This document shows, in pieces, positions 16,830 through 24,711 of a DNA stretch of 41,385 nucleotides. The notes under the pieces were generated by a model. The model searched no databases, was not told the origin of the DNA, and was given only the letters and a program-made list of their open reading frames with translations. Every line of letters begins with the position of its first letter. Within the stretch, counting starts at the first letter, position 1. A program made the position numbers and the translations under genes. Source of the stretch: a bacterium (GTDB lineage: Bacteria > Desulfobacterota > Deferrisomatia > Deferrisomatales > Deferrisomataceae); contig JALUTY010000049.1 in NCBI GenBank assembly GCA_027021615.1, positions 1 to 41,385 of the forward strand, written 5' to 3'.

Positions 16830-18724
16830 GGGGCCTTGAGAGGCGGAGCGGCGCCCGCGCCGGGTCCGGAGCATCGGCTCCACGGTTGCGGCCCGGGGAC
16901 GGGGCCCGGTTCCGGCCGGCCGCGAGTGCGGCATCCGATCGCCGCGCCTTTCCATGCCGTTGGCTGGGCCGGCACCTCGGGCCTCGCCGACGGAACACCG
17001 AGGGCTCCGCAGGCGGGTCGCACAGGGGGAGGGCGTGGCGAGCTGAGGGGCCGCGTCCGGCGCTCCACCGGGCCCCGTCCCCGGGCCTCCTGGCCGCCGT
17101 GCTGGGAATGCTCGCGCTGGTGCTGGGGCTCCTGGTGCCGGCCGGGGCCGTGGCCTCGGCCCTGCCGGCCGTGGTGGAGGCCTACATCCACCAGCGCGAG
17201 GGGGACGTGGACGCGGCCCTCGACGCCCTGGAGCGGGCCCTGGACGCGGACCCGTCCTCGGCGTTCCTGCGGGCCGAGATCGCCCGCACCCTGGGGCGGG
17301 AGCGGCGCTACGACGAGGCCCTGGCCGTGGTGAACGAGGGGCTGTCCGCCCGGCCCGACCACCCCGACCTCCTCCTGCTGCGGGCCCAGCTGCTCCAGGT
17401 GCTCGGCCGGTCCGAAGAGGCGGCCGAGGCGGCGTCCCGGGCGGCCCAGGCCGGGGCCGGGGACCGGGCCTATGACCTGGCGGTGCGGATCCGCGAGAGC
17501 CTGGGACAGGTGGACGCGGCCCTCGATCTGGCCCGGGCCTGGGCCGAGGCTTCGGGCTCGGCCGACGCCTGGTTCGCCCGGGGGCGGCTGCTGGGCCGGG
17601 CGGGCCGGACCGACGAGGCCCGGGCGGCCCTCCGGCGGGCCCTGGACAAGGATCCGAACCACCGGGCGGCGCTTCGGGCCCTGGCCGGGCTGGAGGCCGA
17701 GGCGGGCAACGCGGCCCAGGCCGAGGGGCTGTACCGTCGGGTGATCGAGGCCAACCCCCACGACGTGGAGGCCCGGTTCCGGCTGGGCCAGGTGCTGCTC
17801 AAGCAAGGCCGGGTGGACGAGGCCCTGGAGGTGTTTGAGGCGGCCGAGCGCTGGAGCGGGGGTGACCCGTCCCTGCGGTTCCGGTTGGGGGTGCTCCTGC
17901 TCCAGGAGGACCGGCCGGCCGAGGCGGAGACCGTGTTCCGGACCATGGCCCAGGCCCACGCCGACGACCCCCGGGCCTGGTATCTGCTGGGCGTGAGCCT
18001 GCTGGCCCAGGAGAAGTACGCCGATGCCCTCGACGCCCTGGAGCGGGTGCCCGAGTCGGCCGAGGAGTACCCCGACGCCGTGGTGCGGCGGGCCATCGCG
18101 CTGGACAGCCTGGATCGGGCCGGCGAGGCCCGCCAGCTCCTGGAGGGGTGGCTGGCCGGGCACCCGGACGACGAGGAGGTGACCCTGGCCCTGGTGGGGT
18201 TCTGGGAGGACCGGGGTGAGTTCCGGAAGGGGGTCGAGGTGCTGGAGCGGTACCTGGCCGACCACCCAACCCGGAACTCCCGAGTGTACTTCACCCTGGG
18301 CGTGCTGTACGACAAGCTCAAGGACTGGTCCAAGAGCGTCGAGGCCATGAAGCGGGCCCTGGAGCTCAACCCCGACGACCCCTACGCCCTCAACTACCTC
18401 GGGTACACCTATGCCGAGCAGGGCATTCATCTGGAGGAGGCCGAGCGGCTCCTGCTGAAGGCCCTCGACCTCAAGCCCGGCGACGGGTTCATCACCGACA
18501 GCCTGGGGTGGGTGTACTACAAGCAGGGCCGGTACGCGGAGGCGGCCGCCACCCTGCGCAAGGCCCTGGAGGCCCAGCCCGAGGACCCCGTGATCTGGGA
18601 ACACCTGGGCGACGCTCTGGTGGAGCTGGGCCGCGACGAAGACGCGGCCGAGGCCTACCGCAAGGCCCTGGAGTTCGCCCCCGACTCCGAATCGGTGCGG
18701 GGGAAGTTGGAGGCCCTGCAGTGA
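16826..18724 (+). CDS. exported TPR-repeat protein
   Basis: The ORF has 632 codons. From about residue 110 to the end there are at least a dozen tetratricopeptide units, with consensus pieces such as ALNYLGYTYAEQG and DSLGWVYYKQGRY. Such solenoids are protein-docking scaffolds, and a hydrophobic segment near residues 88-112 ending in AVASA looks like a signal peptide. That segment is too far from the ATG at 16826, and the first 85 residues are an Arg/Gly-rich stretch containing a copy of the 41-bp intergenic repeat. The true start may therefore lie near GTG 17099 or ATG 17108, although the ATGA overlap with mutS favours 16826. The gene runs directly into a lipoprotein gene, so outer-membrane assembly or lipoprotein handling is plausible. 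Confidence 0.82.
   Translation: MRGLERRSGARAGSGASAPRLRPGDGARFRPAASAASDRRAFPCRWLGRHLGPRRRNTEGSAGGSHRGRAWRAEGPRPALHRAPSPGLLAAVLGMLALVLGLLVPAGAVASALPAVVEAYIHQREGDVDAALDALERALDADPSSAFLRAEIARTLGRERRYDEALAVVNEGLSARPDHPDLLLLRAQLLQVLGRSEEAAEAASRAAQAGAGDRAYDLAVRIRESLGQVDAALDLARAWAEASGSADAWFARGRLLGRAGRTDEARAALRRALDKDPNHRAALRALAGLEAEAGNAAQAEGLYRRVIEANPHDVEARFRLGQVLLKQGRVDEALEVFEAAERWSGGDPSLRFRLGVLLLQEDRPAEAETVFRTMAQAHADDPRAWYLLGVSLLAQEKYADALDALERVPESAEEYPDAVVRRAIALDSLDRAGEARQLLEGWLAGHPDDEEVTLALVGFWEDRGEFRKGVEVLERYLADHPTRNSRVYFTLGVLYDKLKDWSKSVEAMKRALELNPDDPYALNYLGYTYAEQGIHLEEAERLLLKALDLKPGDGFITDSLGWVYYKQGRYAEAAATLRKALEAQPEDPVIWEHLGDALVELGRDEDAAEAYRKALEFAPDSESVRGKLEALQ
17045..17085 (+). repeat. 41-bp dispersed element, copy 1 (inside the putative 5' extension of the TPR ORF)
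   Basis: It matches the copy at 26616-26656 at 33 of 41 positions without gaps, with the shared core CGTCCGGC-CTCCA and GGCCCC. The outer GGGGC and the CCCC near the 3' end can still partly pair. Its presence inside an apparent ORF suggests that this stretch is leader DNA and not coding. Confidence 0.6.
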
Positions 18725-19509
18725 GCGCTCGGACGGCTCCTGTACTTCTAGCCCTCCTGCTCGCCCTGGCCGGGTGCGGCCCCCGGTTCGTTCGGCCTGG
18801 GGCCGGCCCCGCCGTGGACCCGGCCCCGTGGGTTCGGGCCCTCGAGGAGTATAACCGTGGACCCCGGCAGCTCCGGCTGGCCGGGGTCTTTCGGTCCGGT
18901 GCCTGGGGCCGGGCCCGGTTCGGGGCGGCCGTGGCCGAGGGGGCGGGAGTCCGGGTGGACGCGGTGGCCGGGCCCTTCGGCACGACCGCCTTCGTCCTGG
19001 CATGTCGGGACGACCGGTGTCGGGTGTACGTTCCGAGCGAGCGCCGGGCCGTGGAGCTGGACACGGGCGGCGCATGGTTGGCCCGGGTGCTGCTGGGACG
19101 GGTGCCCACGATGGGGCCGGCCCGGGCGGCCTGGCGCACGCCGGACGGCGGAACGGTCCTCCTGCTCGGGGGCCCGGGCGGCTGGACCCAGGAGGTGGAG
19201 TGGGGGCCCGAGGGGCGGCGGCCCCGGCGGGCCCGGTTCGTGCGGCAGGGCCGGGTCGAGGCCGAGATCTCCTGGGAGGGCCGGGTAGCTGGGGTGAGGT
19301 TCTGGTACCCCGCCCGGATCGGACTGAAGCTTCGGGAGCCCTCTGCCGATTATGAGATGGAGCTCACCCGGGTGGCGCCGGCCGACGGTCTCGAACCGGA
19401 CCTCTTCGTGCTTCGGCTCCCGCCGGGGGTCACCGTGGAACGAGCGGAGGGAACCGAAGGGTGGAAGCCAAGCCGAGTGCCCCTGTTGCACCGGATGCCC
19501 CCGGGGTAG
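18721..19509 (+). CDS. LolB/DUF4292-like outer-membrane lipoprotein
   Basis: The product has 262 residues. A short signal peptide ends in the lipobox LALAGC, so the mature N-terminus should be a lipidated cysteine. The body is a soluble beta-rich region (LRLAGVFRSG, VDAVAGPFG, VYVPSERRAVELDTG) like the LolB/DUF4292 fold that carries lipoproteins to the outer membrane or other hydrophobic cargo. Sequence similarity to true LolB is weak, so DUF4292-like is the safer name. The GTG start overlaps the TPR stop. The 3' end overlaps the next gene by 49 bases. Confidence 0.7.
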   Translation: MSARTAPVLLALLLALAGCGPRFVRPGAGPAVDPAPWVRALEEYNRGPRQLRLAGVFRSGAWGRARFGAAVAEGAGVRVDAVAGPFGTTAFVLACRDDRCRVYVPSERRAVELDTGGAWLARVLLGRVPTMGPARAAWRTPDGGTVLLLGGPGGWTQEVEWGPEGRRPRRARFVRQGRVEAEISWEGRVAGVRFWYPARIGLKLREPSADYEMELTRVAPADGLEPDLFVLRLPPGVTVERAEGTEGWKPSRVPLLHRMPPG

Positions 19510-20471
19510 GGACTGCGCCTGCCCCCGACCCCCAGGGCCTCATGGGACGCCGGGACTTCCGGGTCCTGGTGATCGACGACTCCCCGGGCCTGCGGCGCGA
19601 GGTGCTGGCCCTTCTAGACCGGGTGGACTTCGTGACCGAGGCTCGGGAAGCCTCGAACGGGCTCGAGGGGTTCAAAAAGGCAGTAGGATCCCACCCCGAC
19701 CTGATCCTGTGCGACCTGATCATGCCGTCGGTCGACGGGTTCAAGTTCCTGACCCTGGTACGGGCCCGGCCCGAGCTGCGGGACGTGCCGGTCATCATCC
19801 TCACCGGTGAGACCGACGTGGACACCAAGATCCGGGGGCTGGAGCTGGGGGCCAGCGACTACGTGACCAAGCCGTTCGACGCCGGGGAGCTGCTGGCTCG
19901 GATCAAGGTCCAGCTCAAGATCAAGGCCCTTCAGGACGCCCTCAAGGCCTCCAACGACCGGCTCCGGGTCCTCTCGTCCACCGATCCCCTCACCGGTCTG
20001 TACAACCGTCGTCATTTCATGGGGGTGCTCGAGAGAGAGTTCGAGCGCGCCGACCGGTACGGCACCCCCCTGTCGTTCGTGATGTTCGACCTCGACCATT
20101 TCAAGCGCTTGAACGACACTTTTGGTCATCAGGCCGGGGACGACGTCCTGCGGGAGCTGGGCCGGATGGTGAGGGAGGCGGTGCGCACCTCGGACGTGGC
20201 CGGTCGCTACGGCGGCGAGGAGTTCTGCGTGATGCTGCCCCACACCGAGGTGGAGGGCGCGGCCAAGTTCGCCCGGCGGCTGCGGCTTACCGTGGAGAAC
20301 CATCCGTTCCCTGCCCAGGGCGAGACCCTTAAGGTCACGGCCAGCTTCGGTGTGGCAGCCTGCCCGTCGGCGGGGGTGGAGCGGGCCCAGGACCTGATCG
20401 GTCTGGCCGACGAGGCCCTGTACCAGGCCAAGAGCGAGGGCCGAAACCGCGTGGTGGTGAGGAAGCCATGA
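19461..20471 (+). CDS. PleD-like response regulator diguanylate cyclase (REC-GGDEF)
   Basis: The product has 336 residues. The receiver has D39-D40, phospho-acceptor D85, T115 and K137. The cyclase domain starts at STDPLTGLYNRR and keeps the active GGEEF (251-255). The product-inhibition site RTSD (242-245) sits five residues upstream, as in feedback-inhibited cyclases. It should make cyclic-di-GMP when phosphorylated. GTG 19461 is used although it overlaps the lipoprotein gene; ATG 19542 (MGRRDF) is an alternative that keeps both domains. The stop overlaps the zinc ribbon gene (ATGA). Possible targets nearby are the PilB/GspE ATPase and the PilZ protein at 26809. Confidence 0.93.
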   Translation: MEAKPSAPVAPDAPGVGTAPAPDPQGLMGRRDFRVLVIDDSPGLRREVLALLDRVDFVTEAREASNGLEGFKKAVGSHPDLILCDLIMPSVDGFKFLTLVRARPELRDVPVIILTGETDVDTKIRGLELGASDYVTKPFDAGELLARIKVQLKIKALQDALKASNDRLRVLSSTDPLTGLYNRRHFMGVLEREFERADRYGTPLSFVMFDLDHFKRLNDTFGHQAGDDVLRELGRMVREAVRTSDVAGRYGGEEFCVMLPHTEVEGAAKFARRLRLTVENHPFPAQGETLKVTASFGVAACPSAGVERAQDLIGLADEALYQAKSEGRNRVVVRKP

Positions 20472-20803
20472 ACTGTCCCCGATGCCGACACCTGAACGCT
20501 CCGGAGCGAAACTTCTGCGGTGGGTGCGGCCTGCCGCTGACCTCGTTCTGCACCCGCTGCGGGTTCCGAAACCTGGCGTCCGATCGGTTCTGCGGCGGGT
20601 GCGGATCGGCCCTGCGTGCGGATGCCTGCCGGGGGACGGCAGCGGTCGAGCCCGCCGGAGATCGGGCGCGGCCAGAGGCCCCGGTAGGGGACTCGGCCCT
20701 GGAGGAGCTCCTTCAGGCGGCCCAGGATGCGGCCGACTCCGCGGCCGAGCCCGTGGAGCAGAGGGTGAGTCAGGACGACATCGACGCCCTGTTCGGAGGG
20801 TAG
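20468..20803 (+). CDS. double zinc ribbon protein with a FliM-like C-terminal peptide
   Basis: The product has 111 residues. Two CxxC...CxxC ribbons use C3, C6, C17, C20 and C28, C31, C42, C45. A low-complexity linker follows, and the last 12 residues are VSQDDIDALFGG. That tail closely resembles the N-terminal peptide of the flagellar switch protein FliM (consensus near LSQDEIDALL) that binds phospho-CheY. The gene lies between a receiver-cyclase and a pilus ATPase, with CheY two genes beyond, so an adaptor role is attractive but inferred. The nearby Roadblock protein ends in a similar peptide. Confidence 0.8.
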   Translation: MNCPRCRHLNAPERNFCGGCGLPLTSFCTRCGFRNLASDRFCGGCGSALRADACRGTAAVEPAGDRARPEAPVGDSALEELLQAAQDAADSAAEPVEQRVSQDDIDALFGG

Positions 20804-20807
20804 CCGG

Positions 20808-22535
20808 GTGATCCAGGCCATGCCCAAAAAGGTCGAGGCCCGCCTGGGCCAGCTGCTGGTCGAGGACGGGGCCCTCACCCCCGAGGAGCTCGAGCAGGCC
20901 CTGGCCGAGCGCCAAAGCCGGGGGCTCGCGGGCAGGCCCCTGGGACGGTTCCTGGTGGAGGCGGGGTACGTCAAGGAGAAGGAGTACCTCCAGGCCCTGG
21001 GCCGACAGTTCAATCTGGCCGTGATGGACCTGGAGGACGTGAGCATCCAGGAGGCCCTCCTGGAGGAGGTCCCGGCCGACTTCTGTCGGAGGCACAGGGT
21101 GGTCCCCCTGTTCGCCATCGGCGACGAGGTTACGGTCGCCGTGGCCGACCCCACCAAGATCGAGGTGATCGACCTCCTCTCCGGCATGCTCAAACGGCAG
21201 GTCCAGCCGGTGCTGGCCAGCGAGACCCAGGTGCTCCAGGCGGTGCACGCCCGCTACCGAGGGGAGGACGAGGCCGAGGACGAGCAGGACGACTTCGTCA
21301 CCCTGAGTCGGCTCGACGTGGACTCGGGGGGCGAGGTGGCCGACATCGAGAGCCTGCGGCGGGCCGGCGAAGAAGCCCCCATCGTGAAGCTGGTGGACAA
21401 GGTGCTCAAGCTGGCGGTGCGCGAGGGTGCCAGCGACATCCACATCGAGCCCGGCGAGGACAACCTGCTCGTGCGATTTCGCATCGACGGGGTTCTCCAC
21501 AAGCGGTTCGCGTTCTCGACCCGGCTGGCGTCGGCCGTGGTGAGCCGGGTCAAGATCCTATCGGACCTGGACATCTCGGAGCGGCAGCGGCCCCAGGACG
21601 GCCGGATCCAGCTCAAGATGGGGGAGCGGGAGCTGGAGTTCCGGGTGAGCATCCTGCCGGTGTACTACGGCGAGAAGGTGGTGATGCGGATCCTGGATCG
21701 GGCCAGCGTCCGGGTGAGCCTGGAGGACCTGGGGTTCTCGCCCCGGAACCTGGCCCTGTTCGAGTCGATGATCCGCCAGCCCAACGGTATCGTGCTGGTC
21801 ACCGGGCCCACGGGCAGTGGCAAGTCCACCACCCTGTACGCAGCCCTCAACGCGATCAACTCCATCGAGAAGAACATCGTCACGGTGGAGGACCCGGTGG
21901 AGTACCAGATCCCGCTGATCAACCAGGTAGGAGTGAACCCCAAGAGGGGGCTGACTTTTGCCGGGGCGCTCCGGTCGATCCTGCGGCAGGACCCCGACGT
22001 TATCATGATCGGTGAGATCCGGGACCCCGAGACCGGCCACATCGCCGGCGAGGCGGCCCTGACCGGGCACCTGGTCCTGTCCACCCTGCACACCAACGAC
22101 GCGCCCAGCTCGGTGACCCGGCTGGTGGAGATGGGGGTGGCGCCGTTCCTGCTGGCGCCGACCCTGCTGGGGGTCCTGGCCCAGCGACTGGCCCGTCGGA
22201 TCTGCCCTCAGTGCAAGGCGCCCTACGACCCCAAGCCGGCCGAGATCGCCGAGGCGGGGGCCGAGGCCCTAGTGGGCAAGGTCACGTTCTACCGGGGTCG
22301 CGGCTGCGGCTACTGTGGGGGCAGTGGGTACCGGGGACGCACGGGCATCCACGAGGTGCTGAAGGTGGACGAGGCCATCCGGGACCTGATCCTGGAGCGG
22401 GCGAGCACGGGCCAGATCCGCCGGGCGGCCCAGGCCAACGGCCTGCGGGATTTGAGGTTCGACGGGCTCCGGAAGGTGGTGGCCGGGGTGACCACCCTGG
22501 AGGAGGTGATCCGGGTCACCAAGGCGGTGGAGTAG
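20808..22535 (+). CDS. type IV pilus / type II secretion assembly ATPase (PilB/GspE family)
   Basis: The product has 575 residues. The N-terminal MshEN-type domain (LGQLLVEDGALT, GRFLVEAGYV) can bind cyclic-di-GMP in MshE/PilB relatives. The motor domain has Walker A GPTGSGKST (333-341), the Asp box around VEDPVEYQ, Walker B IMIGEIRDPETG and the His box LSTLHTNDA. A tetracysteine zinc site (CPQC, CGYC) identifies the extension-ATPase class. It powers pilin or pseudopilin assembly at the inner membrane. GTG 20808 has GGAGGG seven bases upstream and is preferred to ATG 20820. No other pilus genes are in the window, so PilB and GspE cannot be told apart. Confidence 0.93.
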   Translation: MIQAMPKKVEARLGQLLVEDGALTPEELEQALAERQSRGLAGRPLGRFLVEAGYVKEKEYLQALGRQFNLAVMDLEDVSIQEALLEEVPADFCRRHRVVPLFAIGDEVTVAVADPTKIEVIDLLSGMLKRQVQPVLASETQVLQAVHARYRGEDEAEDEQDDFVTLSRLDVDSGGEVADIESLRRAGEEAPIVKLVDKVLKLAVREGASDIHIEPGEDNLLVRFRIDGVLHKRFAFSTRLASAVVSRVKILSDLDISERQRPQDGRIQLKMGERELEFRVSILPVYYGEKVVMRILDRASVRVSLEDLGFSPRNLALFESMIRQPNGIVLVTGPTGSGKSTTLYAALNAINSIEKNIVTVEDPVEYQIPLINQVGVNPKRGLTFAGALRSILRQDPDVIMIGEIRDPETGHIAGEAALTGHLVLSTLHTNDAPSSVTRLVEMGVAPFLLAPTLLGVLAQRLARRICPQCKAPYDPKPAEIAEAGAEALVGKVTFYRGRGCGYCGGSGYRGRTGIHEVLKVDEAIRDLILERASTGQIRRAAQANGLRDLRFDGLRKVVAGVTTLEEVIRVTKAVE

Positions 22536-22538
22536 GGG

Positions 22539-23006
22539 ATGAGGGCCGAGTACGTCAACGCGTTCCTCGTGCCGTCGGTGCGGGTTCTGGAGAAGATGGC
22601 CCGGGCTTCAGTAAGGCTGGGCAAACCCCAACGGCTCGAGGATTTGGGGCTGGGCGACAGCCTGTGCATCCTCATCGGCCTCCAGGGTCGCCTCAACGGG
22701 GCGGTGGTGCTCGCGGCCTCCCATGCTGTGGCGCAGGCCGTGGCCGAGCGGGTCGTGGGGGGGCCCCTGAAGGACGCTCGGGAGGTTCGGGTGATCCTGG
22801 CGGAGCTGGCGAATACCATCGTCGGAAACGCCACAGGCCACCTGTACGATCTGGGGGTTCGAGAGGGGATCACCCCGCCCACCGTGGTGGACGGGGAGGC
22901 GGTAAACCTGGACTTCGGCAAAGGTATGGAGAGCGTGCTCCTGCCCTTGGAGACCGAGGCAGGTCGGGTGGATCTGGTGGTGTCCCTGGCGCCCGAGAGG
23001 CCTTGA
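22539..23006 (+). CDS. cheX: CheX-like CheY-phosphate phosphatase
   Basis: The product has 155 residues. It begins like CheX (YVNAFLVPSVRVLEKM) and carries the catalytic ExxN motif as E89 and N92 in AELANTIVGNA. CheX/CheC/FliY enzymes dephosphorylate CheY. It lies directly upstream of a CheY-like gene with no CheA nearby. The ATG begins three bases after the ATPase stop, so the two are probably cotranscribed. Confidence 0.82.
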   Translation: MRAEYVNAFLVPSVRVLEKMARASVRLGKPQRLEDLGLGDSLCILIGLQGRLNGAVVLAASHAVAQAVAERVVGGPLKDAREVRVILAELANTIVGNATGHLYDLGVREGITPPTVVDGEAVNLDFGKGMESVLLPLETEAGRVDLVVSLAPERP

Positions 23007-23033
23007 GGGCGAGCGGAACAAGGAGCGGAGACG

Positions 23034-23405
23034 ATGGCGAAGCGGGCCCTGGTGGTGGACGACAGCCCTTACATCCAGAAGGAGCTCACGAAGATCCTGG
23101 AACGCCACGGGTGCGAGGTGGTGGCCACGGCCTCCAACGGGCTCGAGGCGGTCAAGAAGTACAAAGAGCTCAAGCCGGACTTCGTGACTCTGGACCTGGT
23201 GATGCCCCAGATGGGGGGCATCCAGACCCTGGTGCTCCTGCGCAAGCTGGATCCCCGGGCCACGGTCATCATGGTGAGCTCCATGTCGAGCAAGGACAAA
23301 ATCGTGGAATGCGCCAAGGCCGGGGCCAGGCACTACATCCTCAAGCCGTTCGAGGAGGAGAAGGTGGTGGAGGTCTTAAACCAGGTGGTGTTCGGGTCCG
23401 GCTGA
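23034..23405 (+). CDS. CheY-like single-domain response regulator
   Basis: The product has 123 residues forming one receiver domain: D9-D10, phospho-acceptor D54 (TLDLVMP), S82 and K104 (LKPFEE). There is no output domain, so it should act by binding partners. Candidates in this window are the CheX phosphatase just upstream and proteins bearing the SQDDIDALF-type peptide. AAGGAG lies 10 bases before the ATG. No kinase gene adjoins it. Confidence 0.92.
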   Translation: MAKRALVVDDSPYIQKELTKILERHGCEVVATASNGLEAVKKYKELKPDFVTLDLVMPQMGGIQTLVLLRKLDPRATVIMVSSMSSKDKIVECAKAGARHYILKPFEEEKVVEVLNQVVFGSG

Positions 23406-23507
23406 GCCCGCCCTCCCTTCGGCCCGCCGCGCTACCCGAAACCCCTGTGCCCGGCGGGATGCCCTAACCAGGGCCGTTTCGGTCCGACTTCGCGAGGATG
23501 GCCCGCC

Positions 23508-24245
23508 ATGCCCCCGGTCCTTGCCCGCCAGATCCTGGAACCCTGCCTGCGCATCGACCGCCAGGCCCGCGAGTTTTATCTCTGCCTCGCCGGGGCCGCA
23601 GCCGATCCGGGCCTCGCGGCCTTGTGGAGGCAGATGGCCGCGGACGAGGCTCGTCACGTGGAGATCTGGAGCCAGGCCCTACGGCGTTGGGCGGACCGAT
23701 CCGTGGCCGAGGTGCTGGGGAAGCCGGGGCGGCTGGCCCGGGACCTGGCCGTGCTCGAGTTTCGGGTGGCCGAGCTCTTGGCCGAGCCACCGGGGCCAGA
23801 CCCTGCCCGGGCGTTCCTGGTGGCCTACCGGCTGGAGTTCTACCTGTTGGATCCGGGCATGGATGTGCTGCTTCTCCTTGCCTCGGGGGAAAAAGGGGGG
23901 GGCGTGGATGGAGAGTACGCCCGGCACATCGAACGGCTCGTCCGGGGCTTCGAACGCTACCGTGGAGGGGATCCCATGGCGGCTTTGGCCGGCGAGATGC
24001 TGGGGCAGCTGTGGTCCCAGAGCCGGTCCCTGGCCCAGCACCTCAAGGTGCTCCGCGATCTCAAGACCCTGGTCCCGATCTGTTCGGAGTGCAAGAGGAT
24101 CCGTGACGACGCGGGGTACTGGCAGCACGTGGAGGCGTACCTCAAGACCCACGCCGGGTTCGAGTTCACCCACGGAGTGTGCCCAGCGTGCTCCCGACGG
24201 CTGTATCCACCCCACGGAGAGGAGGGGCCCGAGAGCCCCGGGTGA
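23508..24245 (+). CDS. ferritin-like helical protein with C-terminal four-cysteine domain
   Basis: The product has 245 residues. The N-terminal 160 residues are helical with rubrerythrin-like pieces (DRQAREFY near the start, then DEARHVEIW), suggesting a ferritin-like bundle; whether a full di-iron site exists is uncertain. Residues 180-235 (LVPICSECKRIRDD, YWQHVEAYL, FTHGVCPACSRRLYP) form a four-cysteine module usually found at the ends of PAS or receiver proteins. That module probably binds zinc. The pairing suggests redox or metal sensing, but no function is established. About 100 bases of unremarkable DNA separate it from cheY. Confidence 0.65.
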   Translation: MPPVLARQILEPCLRIDRQAREFYLCLAGAAADPGLAALWRQMAADEARHVEIWSQALRRWADRSVAEVLGKPGRLARDLAVLEFRVAELLAEPPGPDPARAFLVAYRLEFYLLDPGMDVLLLLASGEKGGGVDGEYARHIERLVRGFERYRGGDPMAALAGEMLGQLWSQSRSLAQHLKVLRDLKTLVPICSECKRIRDDAGYWQHVEAYLKTHAGFEFTHGVCPACSRRLYPPHGEEGPESPG

Positions 24246-24273
24246 TGCTGAGGTGGTAGCAGGGCCTATGCCC

Positions 24274-24627
24274 TCATCGCCGAAAGCGCGCCCGGCTCGT
24301 TGCCTTCAAGATGGGGGCCGAGGCCACGTAGGCCCAGAGGAAGCTGGTCAGCAGGAACTCCGGGGGCCGCAGGGCCACAAAGATCGTGACGACACCGCCG
24401 AATGCAACGAAGAAGGGACCCATCTTCATCTTGCGGCGGTCGTCGGTCTGGGAAGACGGGGTGGTGTAGATGCCGGGGCCGAACGCTATGGGCAGCCCGT
24501 CCACGGTGGAGAGCCCCGGGGCCAGGGCGCCGGCTATGAGCGGGATCGCCACCCGTGCCGGGGTGAAGGCCTGACCCATGACCACTGCCGGGCTCAACGC
24601 CAGCCCGCGCTGGCGGCCCGGTTGCAT
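24274..24627 (-). CDS. small membrane protein, possibly a C-terminal remnant of a CDP-alcohol phosphatidyltransferase
   Basis: The frame has 117 codons. The last 55 residues hold two hydrophobic segments (PFFVAFGGVVTIFVAL and LLTSFLWAYVASAPIL) arranged like the final two helices of PssA-type enzymes. The CDP-alcohol phosphotransferase signature is missing. The first 60 residues are not recognised, and no convincing start is seen. It may be a decayed gene or an unrelated small membrane protein. It lies downstream of the acyl-CoA synthetase on the same strand and converges with the ferritin-like gene. Confidence 0.4.
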   Translation of the reverse strand: MQPGRQRGLALSPAVVMGQAFTPARVAIPLIAGALAPGLSTVDGLPIAFGPGIYTTPSSQTDDRRKMKMGPFFVAFGGVVTIFVALRPPEFLLTSFLWAYVASAPILKATSRARFRR

Positions 24628-24711
24628 CAGGCACGAGCCGGCGCAGAATACGGGCCAGGCGAAAGGGGCGGTCCTGGCCGCCCCTCCTCTTCGACTGACA
24701 ATGGGGCGCGA

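Noticed and set aside
12537..16955. A 1472-codon minus-strand frame opposite the phosphoesterase-to-mutS genes
   Set aside because: It is an antisense shadow with low-complexity composition, and the plus-strand genes have clear motifs.
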